A stretch of DNA of 64,000 bases from Streptomyces venezuelae (GTDB taxonomy: Bacteria > Actinomycetota > Actinomycetes > Streptomycetales > Streptomycetaceae), in assembly GCF_008642275.1 (NCBI RefSeq), contig NZ_CP029189.1:2278001-2342000 (forward strand). The letters are read 5' to 3'. Under the pieces are notes generated by a model. It was not told where the DNA came from. It searched no databases and saw only the letters and a program-made list of their open reading frames with translations. Shown here piece after piece: positions 50,779-59,268 of the stretch. The translations under genes were made by a program, and so were the position numbers. Position 1 is the first letter of the stretch; every line of letters starts with the position of its first letter.

Positions 50779-52241
50779 CAGGCACCCGCCCCGTGGCCGG
50801 CCGGGAGGTGGATCATCTTGTGCTCCAGGTACTCGCTCAGCCCCTCCGGGCCGAACTCCCGCCCCAGGCCGCTGTTCTTGTAGCCGCCGAACGGCCCCAT
50901 CATGTCCAGGCTGAAGGTGTTCACGTTGAAGGTGCCGGTGCGGATCCGGCGGGCGAAGTCGATGCCGCGCTCGGCGTCGGCGGTCCAGACGCTGCCGCTG
51001 AGGCCGAAGTCCGAGTCGTTGGCCACCCGTACCGCCTCGGCCTCGTCGCCGTAGGGGATCAGGCAGACGACCGGGCCGAAGATCTCCTCGCGCGCGATCC
51101 GCATGGAGTTGTCGACGTCGCCGAAGAGGGTGGGTTCCACGTACCAGCCCTGCTCCAGGCCCGCCGGGCGGCCGCCGCCCGCCAGGACCTTCGCGCCCTC
51201 CTCCTGCCCGATCCGGATGTAGTCCAGCGAGCGCTGCTGCTGCCGCTTGGCCACCAGCGGGCCGAGCTGGGTCGCGGGGTCGAGCGGGTCGCCGACGACC
51301 AGCGCGCCGGCCGCCGCCGCGAGGGCCTCGGCCACCTCCTCGTAGCGGCTGCGGGGAGCGAGGATGCGGGTCTGGGCCACGCACGCCTGGCCGTTGTTCA
51401 TCCAGGCCGCGGGGACGATCCCGGCGACCGCGGTCGCGACGTCGGCGTCCGGGAGGACCACGGCCGCCGACTTGCCGCCGAGTTCGAGGGTGACGCGGGT
51501 GAGGTTGCGTGCGGCGACCTCCATCACCCGCTTGCCGGCCGCCACCGAGCCGGTGAAGGAGACCTTGTCGATGCCGGGGTGCCCGACCAGGTACTCGCTG
51601 ACCTCGCGGTCGGCGGGCAGGATCGACAGCACGCCCTCGGGGAGTCCGGCCTCGCGCGCGATGTCGGCGAGGATGTAGGAGTCGAGGGGTGCTTCGGGCG
51701 ACGGCTTGAGGATCACCGTCGAGCCGGTCAGGAGAGCGGGCGCCAGTTTGGCCGCCGCCACGAACTGCGGGACGTTCCACGGGATGACGGCGGCGACCAC
51801 GCCCACCGGCTCCCGGCGCACCAGGATGGGCCCGAGCGCGCCCTGCCGGTGTTCCTCGTACGGGTAGGCGCGGGCGACCGTGATCGCGGCGTCGTAGACC
51901 ATCATCGGGCCGAGCGCCTGGGCGAGGACGCTCCAGGAGTACGGGGACCCGTTCTGGGAGCTGATGGAGCGGGCGATCTCCTCGTGGCGGACGGCTATGG
52001 CGTCCTTGATCCGGGTGACGACGGCGATCCGCTCGTCCAGGGTCATCCGCGGCCAGGGCCCCTCGTCGAACGCCTTGCGCGCGACGGCGACGGCGCGGTC
52101 GACGTCCGCTGTGGAGGCGTGCGGGACGGAGCCGATGACCTGCTCGGTGTGGGGGGAGACGATCCGGATCGTGTCGGTGCCCAGCGGATCCGTCCACTCC
52201 CCGCCGATGAACAGTTTTCCGTGTTCCACGAGCTCGGTCAT
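50778..52241 (-). CDS. Aldehyde dehydrogenase
   Basis: A 487-residue NAD(P)-dependent aldehyde dehydrogenase. Blocks seen are IPWNVPQFVAAAKLAPAL, GNTVILKPSPEAP-type KPSPEAP, SFTGSVAAGKRV, the catalytic Glu in LELGGKSA, the nucleophile Cys in NNGQACVAQTR and EEIFGPVVCLIPY. It would oxidise an aldehyde from side-chain or fatty alcohol breakdown to the acid. The ATG at 52241 has AGGAGG eight nt upstream. It forms an operon with the ferredoxin gene, and a KstR-type near-match lies 47 bp upstream. Confidence 0.92.
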   Translation of the reverse strand: MTELVEHGKLFIGGEWTDPLGTDTIRIVSPHTEQVIGSVPHASTADVDRAVAVARKAFDEGPWPRMTLDERIAVVTRIKDAIAVRHEEIARSISSQNGSPYSWSVLAQALGPMMVYDAAITVARAYPYEEHRQGALGPILVRREPVGVVAAVIPWNVPQFVAAAKLAPALLTGSTVILKPSPEAPLDSYILADIAREAGLPEGVLSILPADREVSEYLVGHPGIDKVSFTGSVAAGKRVMEVAARNLTRVTLELGGKSAAVVLPDADVATAVAGIVPAAWMNNGQACVAQTRILAPRSRYEEVAEALAAAAGALVVGDPLDPATQLGPLVAKRQQQRSLDYIRIGQEEGAKVLAGGGRPAGLEQGWYVEPTLFGDVDNSMRIAREEIFGPVVCLIPYGDEAEAVRVANDSDFGLSGSVWTADAERGIDFARRIRTGTFNVNTFSLDMMGPFGGYKNSGLGREFGPEGLSEYLEHKMIHLPAGHGAGA

Positions 52242-52287
52242 GGCTGAGGCCTCCTGCGGCTTGCCCTGCGGCTTGGCGTTGCAGAAC

Positions 52288-52301
52288 TGATACCAGTTCT
52301 A
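52288..52301. promoter_or_regulatory. KstR-type near-match, ALDH-ferredoxin promoter
   Basis: On the minus strand TAGAACTGGTATCA has one mismatch to TNNAACNNGTTNNA. It overlaps a larger inverted repeat AGAACTGATACCAGTTCT (52283-52300) with perfect 7-bp arms. Located 47 bp upstream of the aldehyde dehydrogenase start. Confidence 0.6.
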
Positions 52302-52402
52302 GTTAGAGGAGTCCACGGCCAGGACGGAACCTCCGCCGCAGCGGCGGAGAAGATCGAACGACTAGTCAGAGAGCCCGGAAAGTGGTCGACTTGGGCTACT
52401 AC

Positions 52403-52416
52403 TGGAACACGTTCTC
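52403..52416. promoter_or_regulatory. KstR-type near-match, MBL gene promoter
   Basis: TGGAACACGTTCTC has one mismatch (last position) to TNNAACNNGTTNNA. It lies 33 bp upstream of the MBL start. Confidence 0.55.
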
Positions 52417-52448
52417 GTCCGAGGGCGGCTACAGGGGAGGGCGGGCGC

Positions 52449-53675
52449 ATGACGGAGGACACGCCACACGGCACGGGGGGCACCCCGCAGGGCACGGAGG
52501 GTGCGGGAGGCACCCCGCACCGCACGCAGGGCACCCCGCCCCTCACGGCGGACGCACCCCCGACCGCGGCGCACACCTCGCCGGGCGCAGCGGACACCTC
52601 GCCGACCGCGGCGCACACCTTGCCGGGCGCGGACGACGCACCCCACGTCACCGATCACGGCGGCGGCGTGTGGGCGATCAAGGTCCCGATCCCCGACAAC
52701 CCCCTCGGGCACACTCTCGTCCACCTCCTCGACACCGACCGCGGCCCGGTCCTCGTCGACACCGGCTGGGACGACCCCGCCTCCTGGGACGTCCTCGTCG
52801 CCGGCCTCGCCGCACTCGGCACCGCCGTCACCGACATCCACGGCGTCGTCATCACCCACCACCACCCCGACCACCACGGCCTTTCCGGCCAGGTCCGTGA
52901 GGCCTCCGGCGCCTGGATCGCCATGCACGCCGCCGACACCGAGGTCGTCGTGCGCACCCGCGCCTCCGAACCCGGAGTCTGGTTCGACTACATGAGCGCC
53001 AAACTCGCCGCCGCCGGAGCCCCCGAGGAGCACGTCGCCCCGCTGCGTGCCGCCCGCGCGAGCGGCCGCATGCGGACCCTGCCCGGCCTGCGCGCCGCCG
53101 TTCCCGACCGGGAGATCGTCCCCGCCGAGCTGCTCCCGCTCGCCGGACGCCGACTGCGCGCGATCTGGACCCCCGGCCACACCCCCGGCCACGTCTGCCT
53201 CCACCTGGAGGAGGCGCACCCGGCGAACCTCCCCGGCAACGGCCGCCTCTTCTCCGGCGACCACCTGCTGCCCGGGATCTCCCCCCACATCGGCCTGTAC
53301 GAGGCCCCCGAGGACACCCGCGTCACGGACCCCCTCGGCGACTACCTCGACTCCCTCGAACGCATCGGCCGCCTCGAACCCGCCGAGGTGCTCCCGGCCC
53401 ACCAGCACGCCTTCACCGACGCACCCGCCCGCGTACGGGAGCTCCTCGACCACCACGAGGAGCGGCTCAGCGGCCTGTGGACGCTGCTGGCCGAGCCGCT
53501 GACCCCGTGGGGGCTGGCCGAGCGGATGGAGTGGAACCGGCCCTGGGAGCAGATCCCGTACGGCTCCCGCAACATCGCCGTTTCCGAGGCGGAGGCCCAT
53601 GTGCGGCGCCTGGTGAAGCAGGGCCGGGCCGAGGCGGTGCCGGGCACGGACCCGGTCGCCTACCGAGCCCTGTGA
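52449..53675 (+). CDS. Metallo-beta-lactamase fold hydrolase
   Basis: A 408-residue protein. After about 65 low-complexity Thr/Pro/Gly residues the MBL domain starts with GGGVWAIKVPIPD and shows the metal motif THHHPDHHG (about 137-145), HTPGHVCLHLEE, FSGDHLLPGI and a final PAHQHAF. A winged-helix tail (GLAERMEWNRPWEQIP to the end) completes the usual architecture of MBL hydrolases acting on thioesters or lactones. The ATG at 52449 has GGGGAGGG upstream. It is divergent from the ALDH gene and shares its operator region, so it is probably part of the regulon. Substrate unknown. Confidence 0.85.
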   Translation: MTEDTPHGTGGTPQGTEGAGGTPHRTQGTPPLTADAPPTAAHTSPGAADTSPTAAHTLPGADDAPHVTDHGGGVWAIKVPIPDNPLGHTLVHLLDTDRGPVLVDTGWDDPASWDVLVAGLAALGTAVTDIHGVVITHHHPDHHGLSGQVREASGAWIAMHAADTEVVVRTRASEPGVWFDYMSAKLAAAGAPEEHVAPLRAARASGRMRTLPGLRAAVPDREIVPAELLPLAGRRLRAIWTPGHTPGHVCLHLEEAHPANLPGNGRLFSGDHLLPGISPHIGLYEAPEDTRVTDPLGDYLDSLERIGRLEPAEVLPAHQHAFTDAPARVRELLDHHEERLSGLWTLLAEPLTPWGLAERMEWNRPWEQIPYGSRNIAVSEAEAHVRRLVKQGRAEAVPGTDPVAYRAL

Positions 53676-53719
53676 CCTGGTCCTGTGACCGGGCCCTGTG
53701 ACCTGGTCCTGTGACCGGG
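53668..53719. repeat. 26-bp tandem repeat, two copies, spanning MBL stop
   Basis: Two copies of a 26-bp unit (53668-53693 and 53694-53719); the first contains the MBL stop codon. A second set of 14-bp units (GGGGCGCCCGGTAA-like, about three copies) follows near 53778-53820. Confidence 0.75.
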
Positions 53720-53864
53720 CCCGGCGGACCGGCCCTGAGACCGGAACCCGCACCCCGGTCCTGCGACCCGGTCCGGTACGGGGCGCCTGGTAAGGGACGC
53801 CCGGTAAGGGGCGCCCGGCCCCCGCGCCCCGGGGCCCGCCGGTTACGGGCCGGTAGAGTGAACC

Positions 53865-53985
53865 TGTCGTCCACACCTCTGTACGGGGGGAAGCCGGTGC
53901 AATTCCGGCGCTGACCCGCAACCGTGACCCAGCCCCGGCACCGCCGGGCGGGAAGCCGGAATGCCCCGTGCCGGAGTGCGCGGCT
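53865..53985 (+). promoter_or_regulatory. Cobalamin riboswitch
   Basis: The B12-box region is clear: GGGAAGCCGGTGCAATTCCGG-like core at about 53888-53908, then GCTGACCCGCAACCGTGA at 53910-53927, and GGAAGCCGGAATGCC at 53951-53965. A TAGAGT box at 53853-53858 is a possible -10. Downstream, a hairpin GCCGCCGG/CCGGCGGC (53989-54009) may form the expression platform. It should reduce expression of the following ECF operon when cobalamin is abundant. Confidence 0.92.
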
Positions 53986-54096
53986 CGTGCCGCCGGAGCT
54001 CCCGGCGGCCGGCACCGTCGAGGTAAACGGAGCCGGAGCCCGGTGCCTGTGCGTGCCTGCTGCCGGTTCCCCCGTCCGAGAGGCACCACCCCCCTG

Positions 54097-55350
54097 ATGA
54101 ACGTCCGTCGCAGCGCAGCCGCGCTCGCCGCCTCCGCCGTGCTCTGTGTGGGCGCCGCCCCCGCAGCCCTCGCCGACACCGCGCCGCCCGCCTCGCCCTC
54201 CGCGCCGCCGGCCGTCCCCGACGGCCTCTACGGCAAGAACGACCCCACCTACGACGGTGTGTGGCGGCAGTCCTTCGCGCTGCTCGCCCAGGACACCGTC
54301 GGCGTGAAGCCTTCCGTCAAGGCCATGTCCTGGCTGGTCGGCCAGCAGTGCCAGAACGGCGGCTTCGCCTCCTTCCGTGTGAACCCGGCCGTGGCGTGCG
54401 ACGCGAACACGATGTACGACACGAACGCCACCGCGGCGGCCGTACAGGCCCTGCAGGCCCTCGGCGGCCACGACGCAGCGGTCAAGAAGAGCGTCGACTG
54501 GCTGAAGTCCGTCCAGAACGAGGACGGCGGGTGGAGCTACGTGCCCGGCTCCCCCAGCGACGCCGACTCCACCGGCGTGGTGATCAGCGCCCTGTCCGTG
54601 GCGGGCGAGAAGGCCGCCGAGGTCAGGTCGAAGGCGGGCAAGTCGGCGTACGACGGCCTGCTCACCTTCCAGCTGGGCTGCGCTGCCGAGCCGGCCGCCG
54701 ACCGGGGCGCCTTCGCGTACCAGCCGGCCGACGGCAAGCTCGTCGCCAACGCCAGCTCCACGGCCGCCGCCGCCCTGGCCGGCCTCGGCAAGGGCGCGGC
54801 CGTCGTCCCGTCCGCCGAGAACACCCCCGCGGCCCCGCTGGCCTGCCCGGCCGCGAACGCCGCCGACCCGGCCGCCGCCGCCCAGGGTGCGGCCGGCTAC
54901 CTCGCCGAGGCCCTCAAGAAGGACGGCCACCTCATGGCCGTCACCCCGGGTGCGGACCAGCCCACCCCCGACACCGGCAACACCGTCGACGCGGTACTGG
55001 CCCTGGCCGCGGCCGGGCACAAGGAGTCGGCGGCGGGTGCCCTGAAGTGGCTGGAGGCCAACTCCGCCGAGTGGGCGAAGGGCAGCCCGGCCGCCCTGGG
55101 CACCCTGGTCCTGGCCGCGCACGCGACCGGCAGCGACCCGAAGTCCTTCGGCGGCACCGACCTCGTCGCCGCGCTGAACGCGACCGGTCCGGCCCCGCAG
55201 GGCGCGGACACCGAAGCGACCGAGGTGGACGGCGGCGAGGAGAAGCCGTCCGGCGGCCAGAACGTGTGGTGGATCATCGGCACGGGCGCCGCGGCCGGTG
55301 TCGGCATCGGCATCCTGCTGAGCGGCCGCCGGAAGAAGAACCACTCCTGA
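54097..55350 (+). CDS. Exported prenyltransferase-repeat (transcobalamin-like) protein
   Basis: A 417-residue secreted protein anchored by a C-terminal helix (VWWIIGTGAAAGVGIGILL) followed by GRRKKNHS. A Sec signal (MNVRRSAAALAASAVLCVGA then ALA) ends near residue 30. The mature part has alpha/alpha-barrel repeats with terpene-cyclase-like motifs: SWLVGQQCQNGGFASF, DTNATAAAVQALQAL, KSVQNEDGGWSY and GNTVDAVLALAAAG. The fold is shared with transcobalamin and intrinsic factor. As first gene after a cobalamin riboswitch and ahead of an ECF transporter, it is a good candidate for a surface corrinoid-binding protein; binding is an inference. The ATG at 54097 overlaps none; ribosome binding site weak. 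Confidence 0.82.
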   Translation: MNVRRSAAALAASAVLCVGAAPAALADTAPPASPSAPPAVPDGLYGKNDPTYDGVWRQSFALLAQDTVGVKPSVKAMSWLVGQQCQNGGFASFRVNPAVACDANTMYDTNATAAAVQALQALGGHDAAVKKSVDWLKSVQNEDGGWSYVPGSPSDADSTGVVISALSVAGEKAAEVRSKAGKSAYDGLLTFQLGCAAEPAADRGAFAYQPADGKLVANASSTAAAALAGLGKGAAVVPSAENTPAAPLACPAANAADPAAAAQGAAGYLAEALKKDGHLMAVTPGADQPTPDTGNTVDAVLALAAAGHKESAAGALKWLEANSAEWAKGSPAALGTLVLAAHATGSDPKSFGGTDLVAALNATGPAPQGADTEATEVDGGEEKPSGGQNVWWIIGTGAAAGVGIGILLSGRRKKNHS

Positions 55351-56009
55351 TGCGCCGCCGCCTGCCCGCCGTGGCCCTCGCTTTCGGGATCGTCCTGGCC
55401 CTGCTGGCCGCCACCCCGGCGCTGGCGGCCGGCTACCGCTACTGGTCGTTCTGGGACGGCTCGGCGGGCGGCGGGTGGGCCTACGCCACCCAGGGTCCCT
55501 CGATGGCCCGCCCCGCGGACGGCGCCGTCCAGGGCTTCCGCTTCTCGGTGAGCAAGGACGCGGCGGCGCAGGCGGCCCAGCCGCGGGCGGCGGCCGACTT
55601 CGAGACCGTCTGCGGGGCGACCGCCCCGACGGAGGGCAGCAAGCGGGTGGCGCTCGTCATCGACTTCGGCGTCCCGGCGGACGCCCCGGCGGGCGACACC
55701 CCGCCCGATGCCGCCCCGCGCACGGCCTGCGCACAGGTGGCCCCCGAGGCCACGACGGCCGAGGCGCTGGCCTCGGTCGCCAAGCCGCTGCGCTACAACA
55801 GCGCGGCGCTGCTGTGCGCGATCTCCGGCTACCCGAAGCAGGGCTGCGGCGAGCAGGTCGCGGACGCCGGGGCCGGGACCGAGGCCCCCGCTCCGTCCGC
55901 TGCTCCGGATTCCGGCGGGGGCCCGTCCGCGGGCCTGCTCGCGGGCATTGCCGCGGTGGCCGCGCTGGCCGCGGCGGGTGTCTGGCAGTCCCGCCGCCGC
56001 ACCCGATGA
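55350..56009 (+). CDS. SCO2322-family exported protein
   Basis: A 219-residue protein with a Sec signal (MRRRLPAVALAFGIVLALLA, then ALAAG), a small folded domain (YRYWSFWDGSAGGGWAYATQ, RFSVSKDAAAQA, FETVCGATAPTEGSKRVALV, YNSAALLCAISGYPKQGCG) and a C-terminal helix (SAGLLAGIAAVAALAAAGVW) before QSRRRTR. The name follows the S. coelicolor SCO2322 family of ECF-operon proteins. Its ATG overlaps the previous stop (TGATG) and its end overlaps the next start (ATGA), so it is translationally coupled in the ECF operon. An accessory binding role is likely; exact function unknown. Confidence 0.8.
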   Translation: MRRRLPAVALAFGIVLALLAATPALAAGYRYWSFWDGSAGGGWAYATQGPSMARPADGAVQGFRFSVSKDAAAQAAQPRAAADFETVCGATAPTEGSKRVALVIDFGVPADAPAGDTPPDAAPRTACAQVAPEATTAEALASVAKPLRYNSAALLCAISGYPKQGCGEQVADAGAGTEAPAPSAAPDSGGGPSAGLLAGIAAVAALAAAGVWQSRRRTR

Positions 56010-57355
56010 CTCCCCGCCCCGAACCGGACGCCGGCTCCGCCGGACCCGCCACGCCCCCGCCCGCCGGCGGCGCCGCCGAGGAGCGGGCCCTGCGCGCCCC
56101 GGCCGTGCCGCAGGACCCGTCGCGCCACGCGGCCGGACCCGGCCGGGTGCGGCCCCCGCGGCGGCACGCCCCCACCGGGGCCGCACCCGACGACGTGACC
56201 CGGGCCCGGCGGAGCCCGGCCGGGGCGCAGGGCCCCTCGCACCGGTCGGCGTACGAACGCTGGAGGCCCCCGCAGGCCGTCCGGGCCACCGCCCTGCACG
56301 CGGGGGCCTGGTGGCTGTGGGCCCTCGGTCTCGCCACCGCCGCCTCCCGCACCACCAACCCGCTCCTGCTCGGGCTGGTCATCGGTGTCGCCGGATACGT
56401 GGTCGCGGCCCGCCGCACGGACGCGCCCTGGGCCCGTTCCTACGGCGCCTTCCTCAAGCTCGGCCTCTTCGTCATCGGCCTGCGCCTGCTCTTCTCCATG
56501 CTCCTCGGCTCCCCCATCCCCGGCTCGCACACCCTCTTCACCCTTCCGGAGATCCCCCTCCCGGCCTGGGCCCAGGGCATCCGCTTCGGCGGCCGCGTCA
56601 CCGCCGAGCAGCTCGTCTTCGCCTTCTACGACGGCCTGAAGCTGGCCGCGCTGCTGGTGTGCGTCGGCGCCGCGAACGCCCTCGCCAATCCGGCGCGGCT
56701 GCTGAAGTCCCTCCCGGCCGCCCTGTACGAGGCCGGGGTCGCCGTCGTCGTCGCCATGACCTTCGCGCCGAACATGGTCGCCGACGTCGTCCGGCTGCGG
56801 ACCGCCCGCCGGCTGCGCGGCCGGCCCACGGGCGGGGTGAAGGCCGTCCTCCAGATCGGCCTGCCGGTTCTGGAGGGCGCCCTGGAGCGGTCCGTGGCCA
56901 TCGCCGCGTCGATGGACGCGCGCGGCTACGGCCGTACGGCCGAGGTCCCGCCCGTCGTCCGGCACACCACCAACGCCCTCACCCTCGGCGGCCTCGTCGG
57001 CATGTGCGCGGGCACGTACGGGCTGCTCGCGGCGCAGGGCGCCGGGTACGGGCTCCCGGTGCTCGGTGCCGGCGCGGCCCTGGCCGTCGCCGGGCTGCGG
57101 CTGGGCGGGCGCCGGTCGGTGCGGACCCGCTACCGGCCCGACCGCTGGGGGCCGCGCGCGTGGCTGGTGGCCGGTTCGGGTGCGGCCGTCGCCGCGCTGC
57201 TGGTCCGCGCCGGTTCCGTCGACCCGGCCGCGCTGCACCCGGGCGTGGTCCCGCTGGTGGCGCCCACGCTTCCGCTGTGGCCGGCGGCCGCGATCCTGAT
57301 CGGCCTGCTGCCCGCCTTCGTGGCACCCGTACCGCCCAAGGAGGCGTCGCAGTGA
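56006..57355 (+). CDS. ECF transporter transmembrane (T) component, CbiQ-like
   Basis: A 449-residue membrane protein. The first 85 residues are a Pro/Ala/Arg-rich cytoplasmic extension not found in ordinary CbiQ proteins. Then come about five to eight membrane helices and the coupling motifs of EcfT: LKSLPAALYEAGVAVVVAM and SMDARGYGR, the second being the conserved Ala-Arg-Gly signature that contacts the ATPases. It scaffolds the energy-coupling-factor transporter. The ATG at 56006 overlaps the previous stop as ATGA and the end overlaps the ATPase start as GTGA. Confidence 0.9.
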   Translation: MTPRPEPDAGSAGPATPPPAGGAAEERALRAPAVPQDPSRHAAGPGRVRPPRRHAPTGAAPDDVTRARRSPAGAQGPSHRSAYERWRPPQAVRATALHAGAWWLWALGLATAASRTTNPLLLGLVIGVAGYVVAARRTDAPWARSYGAFLKLGLFVIGLRLLFSMLLGSPIPGSHTLFTLPEIPLPAWAQGIRFGGRVTAEQLVFAFYDGLKLAALLVCVGAANALANPARLLKSLPAALYEAGVAVVVAMTFAPNMVADVVRLRTARRLRGRPTGGVKAVLQIGLPVLEGALERSVAIAASMDARGYGRTAEVPPVVRHTTNALTLGGLVGMCAGTYGLLAAQGAGYGLPVLGAGAALAVAGLRLGGRRSVRTRYRPDRWGPRAWLVAGSGAAVAALLVRAGSVDPAALHPGVVPLVAPTLPLWPAAAILIGLLPAFVAPVPPKEASQ

Positions 57356-59268
57356 TCCGCTTCGAGCAGGTGTCGGTCACCTACGAGGGCGCGTCCGGCC
57401 CCTCCTTGCACGGCGTCGACCTGGTGATTCCCGAGGGGGAGCTGACGCTGCTCGTCGGCCCGTCGGGCGTCGGCAAGTCCACCCTGCTGGGGACGGTCTC
57501 CGGGCTGGTCCCGCACTTCACGGGCGGCACCCTGCGGGGCCGGGTCACGGTCGCCGGCCGGGACACGCGCACCCACAAGCCGCGCGAGCTCGCGGACGTG
57601 GTCGGCACGGTCGGCCAGGACCCCCTGGCGCACTTCGTGACGGACGTGGTGGAGGACGAGCTCGCCTACGGCATGGAGTCCCTGGGTCTGCCACCTGCGG
57701 TGATGCGCCGCCGGGTGGAGGAGACCCTGGACCTGCTGGGCCTGAACGATCTGCGCGACCGGCCGATCGCCACGCTCTCCGGCGGCCAGCAGCAGCGGGT
57801 CGCGATCGGCTCGGTCCTCACCCCGCACCCGAAGGTGCTGGTGCTGGACGAGCCGACGTCCGCGCTCGACCCGGCGGCGGCGGAGGAGGTCCTCGCGGTC
57901 CTGCAGCGCCTGGTGCACGACCTGGGCACGACCGTGCTGATGGCGGAGCACCGGCTGGAGCGGGTCGTCCAGTACGCCGACCAGGTCCTGCTCCTGCCGT
58001 CGCCGGGTGCGGCCCCGGTCATCGGCACCCCGGCCGAGATCATGGCCGTCTCCCCGGTCCACCCGCCGGTGGTCTCCCTGGGCCGCCTGGCGGGCTGGTC
58101 CCCGCTGCCCCTCTCGGTGCGCGACGCCCGCCGCCGGGCCGCTCCGCTCCGGTCCCGCCTGTCACCGGTCCCCCGCCCCACCACCTCCCAGGTCCCCGCC
58201 CCAGCCCCGGCAGACCCGGCCCCGCCGGTAATCCCAGCCCCGCCGACGCCTGAGCCGAACCCAGCCCCGCCGACGCCTGAGCCGAACCCAGCCCCGCCGA
58301 TGCCTGAGCCGAACCCAGCCCCGCCGACGCCTGAGGCAAATCCAGCCCCGCCGGCGTTTGAGGCGCGGGGGTCCGGGGGCGGAGCCCCCGTCGCCGAAGC
58401 CCCCGGCCTGCTCACGCGCCTGCTCCGCCTCCGCAGGCCGAGCACCACCACAGCCACGAGCACGGGCACGGGCACCGCCACCGGCACCGCCCCCGGAGGA
58501 CCCGCTCCGGCCGAGGTCCACCGGGTCACCGTCCGCCGCGGCCGCGTACAGGCCCTGCACGGCATCACCCTCACCGTGGCCCCCGGCGAGACCGTCGCCC
58601 TCATGGGCCGCAACGGCGCCGGCAAGTCCACCCTCCTCTCCACCCTCGTCGGTACCGTCGCCCCCACCACCGGCGAGGTGACCGTCGGCGGCCGCACCCC
58701 CCACCGCACGGCGCCGCCCGAGATGGTGCGCCGCGTCGGCCTCGTCCCGCAGGAACCCCGCGACCTCCTGTACGCCGACACGGTCGCCGCCGAGTGCGCC
58801 GCCGCCGACTCCGACGCCGCCGCGCCCGCCGGCACCTGCCGGGACCTCGTCTCCGCGCTGCTCCCGGACGTCCGCGACGACGTCCACCCGCGTGATCTCT
58901 CCGAAGGCCAGCGCCTGGCCCTCGCCCTGGCCCTGGTCCTCACCGGCCGCCCCGCCCTGCTGCTCCTGGACGAGCCCACCCGCGGCCTGGACTACGCCGC
59001 CAAGGTCCGCCTCGTCGAGATCCTGCGCGGCCTGGCCGCCGACGGCCACGCCATCGTCCTGGCCACCCACGACGTGGAGCTGGCCGCCGAGCTGGCCCAC
59101 CGCGTGGTGATCCTGGCCGGCGGGGAGATCGTCGCGGACGGGCCGACCGCCGAGGTCGTCGTCTCCTCGCCCGCTTTCGCGCCGCAGGTGGCGAAGGTCC
59201 TCGCCCCGGACCCCTGGCTCACCGTGCGCCAGGTCGCCGAGGCCCTCGGCGCGGCGGAGGCCCGGTGA
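57352..59268 (+). CDS. ECF transporter fused double ATPase (EcfA-EcfA')
   Basis: A 638-residue protein with two ABC ATPase domains in one chain. Domain 1 (about 1-235): Walker A GPSGVGKST, signature LSGGQQQRV and Walker B VLVLDEPT. Domain 2 (about 388-620): Walker A GRNGAGKST, signature LSEGQRLAL and Walker B LLLLDEPT, H-loop ATHDVE. The linker (about 265-385) is made of PAPPTPEPN tandem repeats and an in-frame copy of the dispersed genomic repeat, then a Thr/Gly-rich stretch. It powers uptake together with the T and S proteins. GTG at 57352 is coupled to the T gene. Confidence 0.93.
   Translation: MIRFEQVSVTYEGASGPSLHGVDLVIPEGELTLLVGPSGVGKSTLLGTVSGLVPHFTGGTLRGRVTVAGRDTRTHKPRELADVVGTVGQDPLAHFVTDVVEDELAYGMESLGLPPAVMRRRVEETLDLLGLNDLRDRPIATLSGGQQQRVAIGSVLTPHPKVLVLDEPTSALDPAAAEEVLAVLQRLVHDLGTTVLMAEHRLERVVQYADQVLLLPSPGAAPVIGTPAEIMAVSPVHPPVVSLGRLAGWSPLPLSVRDARRRAAPLRSRLSPVPRPTTSQVPAPAPADPAPPVIPAPPTPEPNPAPPTPEPNPAPPMPEPNPAPPTPEANPAPPAFEARGSGGGAPVAEAPGLLTRLLRLRRPSTTTATSTGTGTATGTAPGGPAPAEVHRVTVRRGRVQALHGITLTVAPGETVALMGRNGAGKSTLLSTLVGTVAPTTGEVTVGGRTPHRTAPPEMVRRVGLVPQEPRDLLYADTVAAECAAADSDAAAPAGTCRDLVSALLPDVRDDVHPRDLSEGQRLALALALVLTGRPALLLLDEPTRGLDYAAKVRLVEILRGLAADGHAIVLATHDVELAAELAHRVVILAGGEIVADGPTAEVVVSSPAFAPQVAKVLAPDPWLTVRQVAEALGAAEAR
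58226..58350 (+). repeat. 27-bp tandem repeat in the ATPase linker
   Basis: About four to five imperfect copies of a 27-bp unit (CAGCCCCGCCGACGCCTGAG-like plus CCGAACC) encode PAPPTPEPN repeats, then run into a dispersed-repeat copy at 58342-58390. Confidence 0.85.
58342..58390. repeat. Dispersed GCCGGCGTTTGAGG repeat inside a coding region
   Basis: A full copy of the dispersed repeat and its GC hairpin, read in frame as AFEARGSGGGAP in the linker of the double ATPase. Because of the frame, TGA in the repeat is not a stop here. Confidence 0.8.

Noticed and set aside
52283..52300. AGAACTGATACCAGTTCT as an independent operator
   Set aside because: It overlaps the KstR-type near-match at 52288-52301, so it is reported with that site and not as a separate system.
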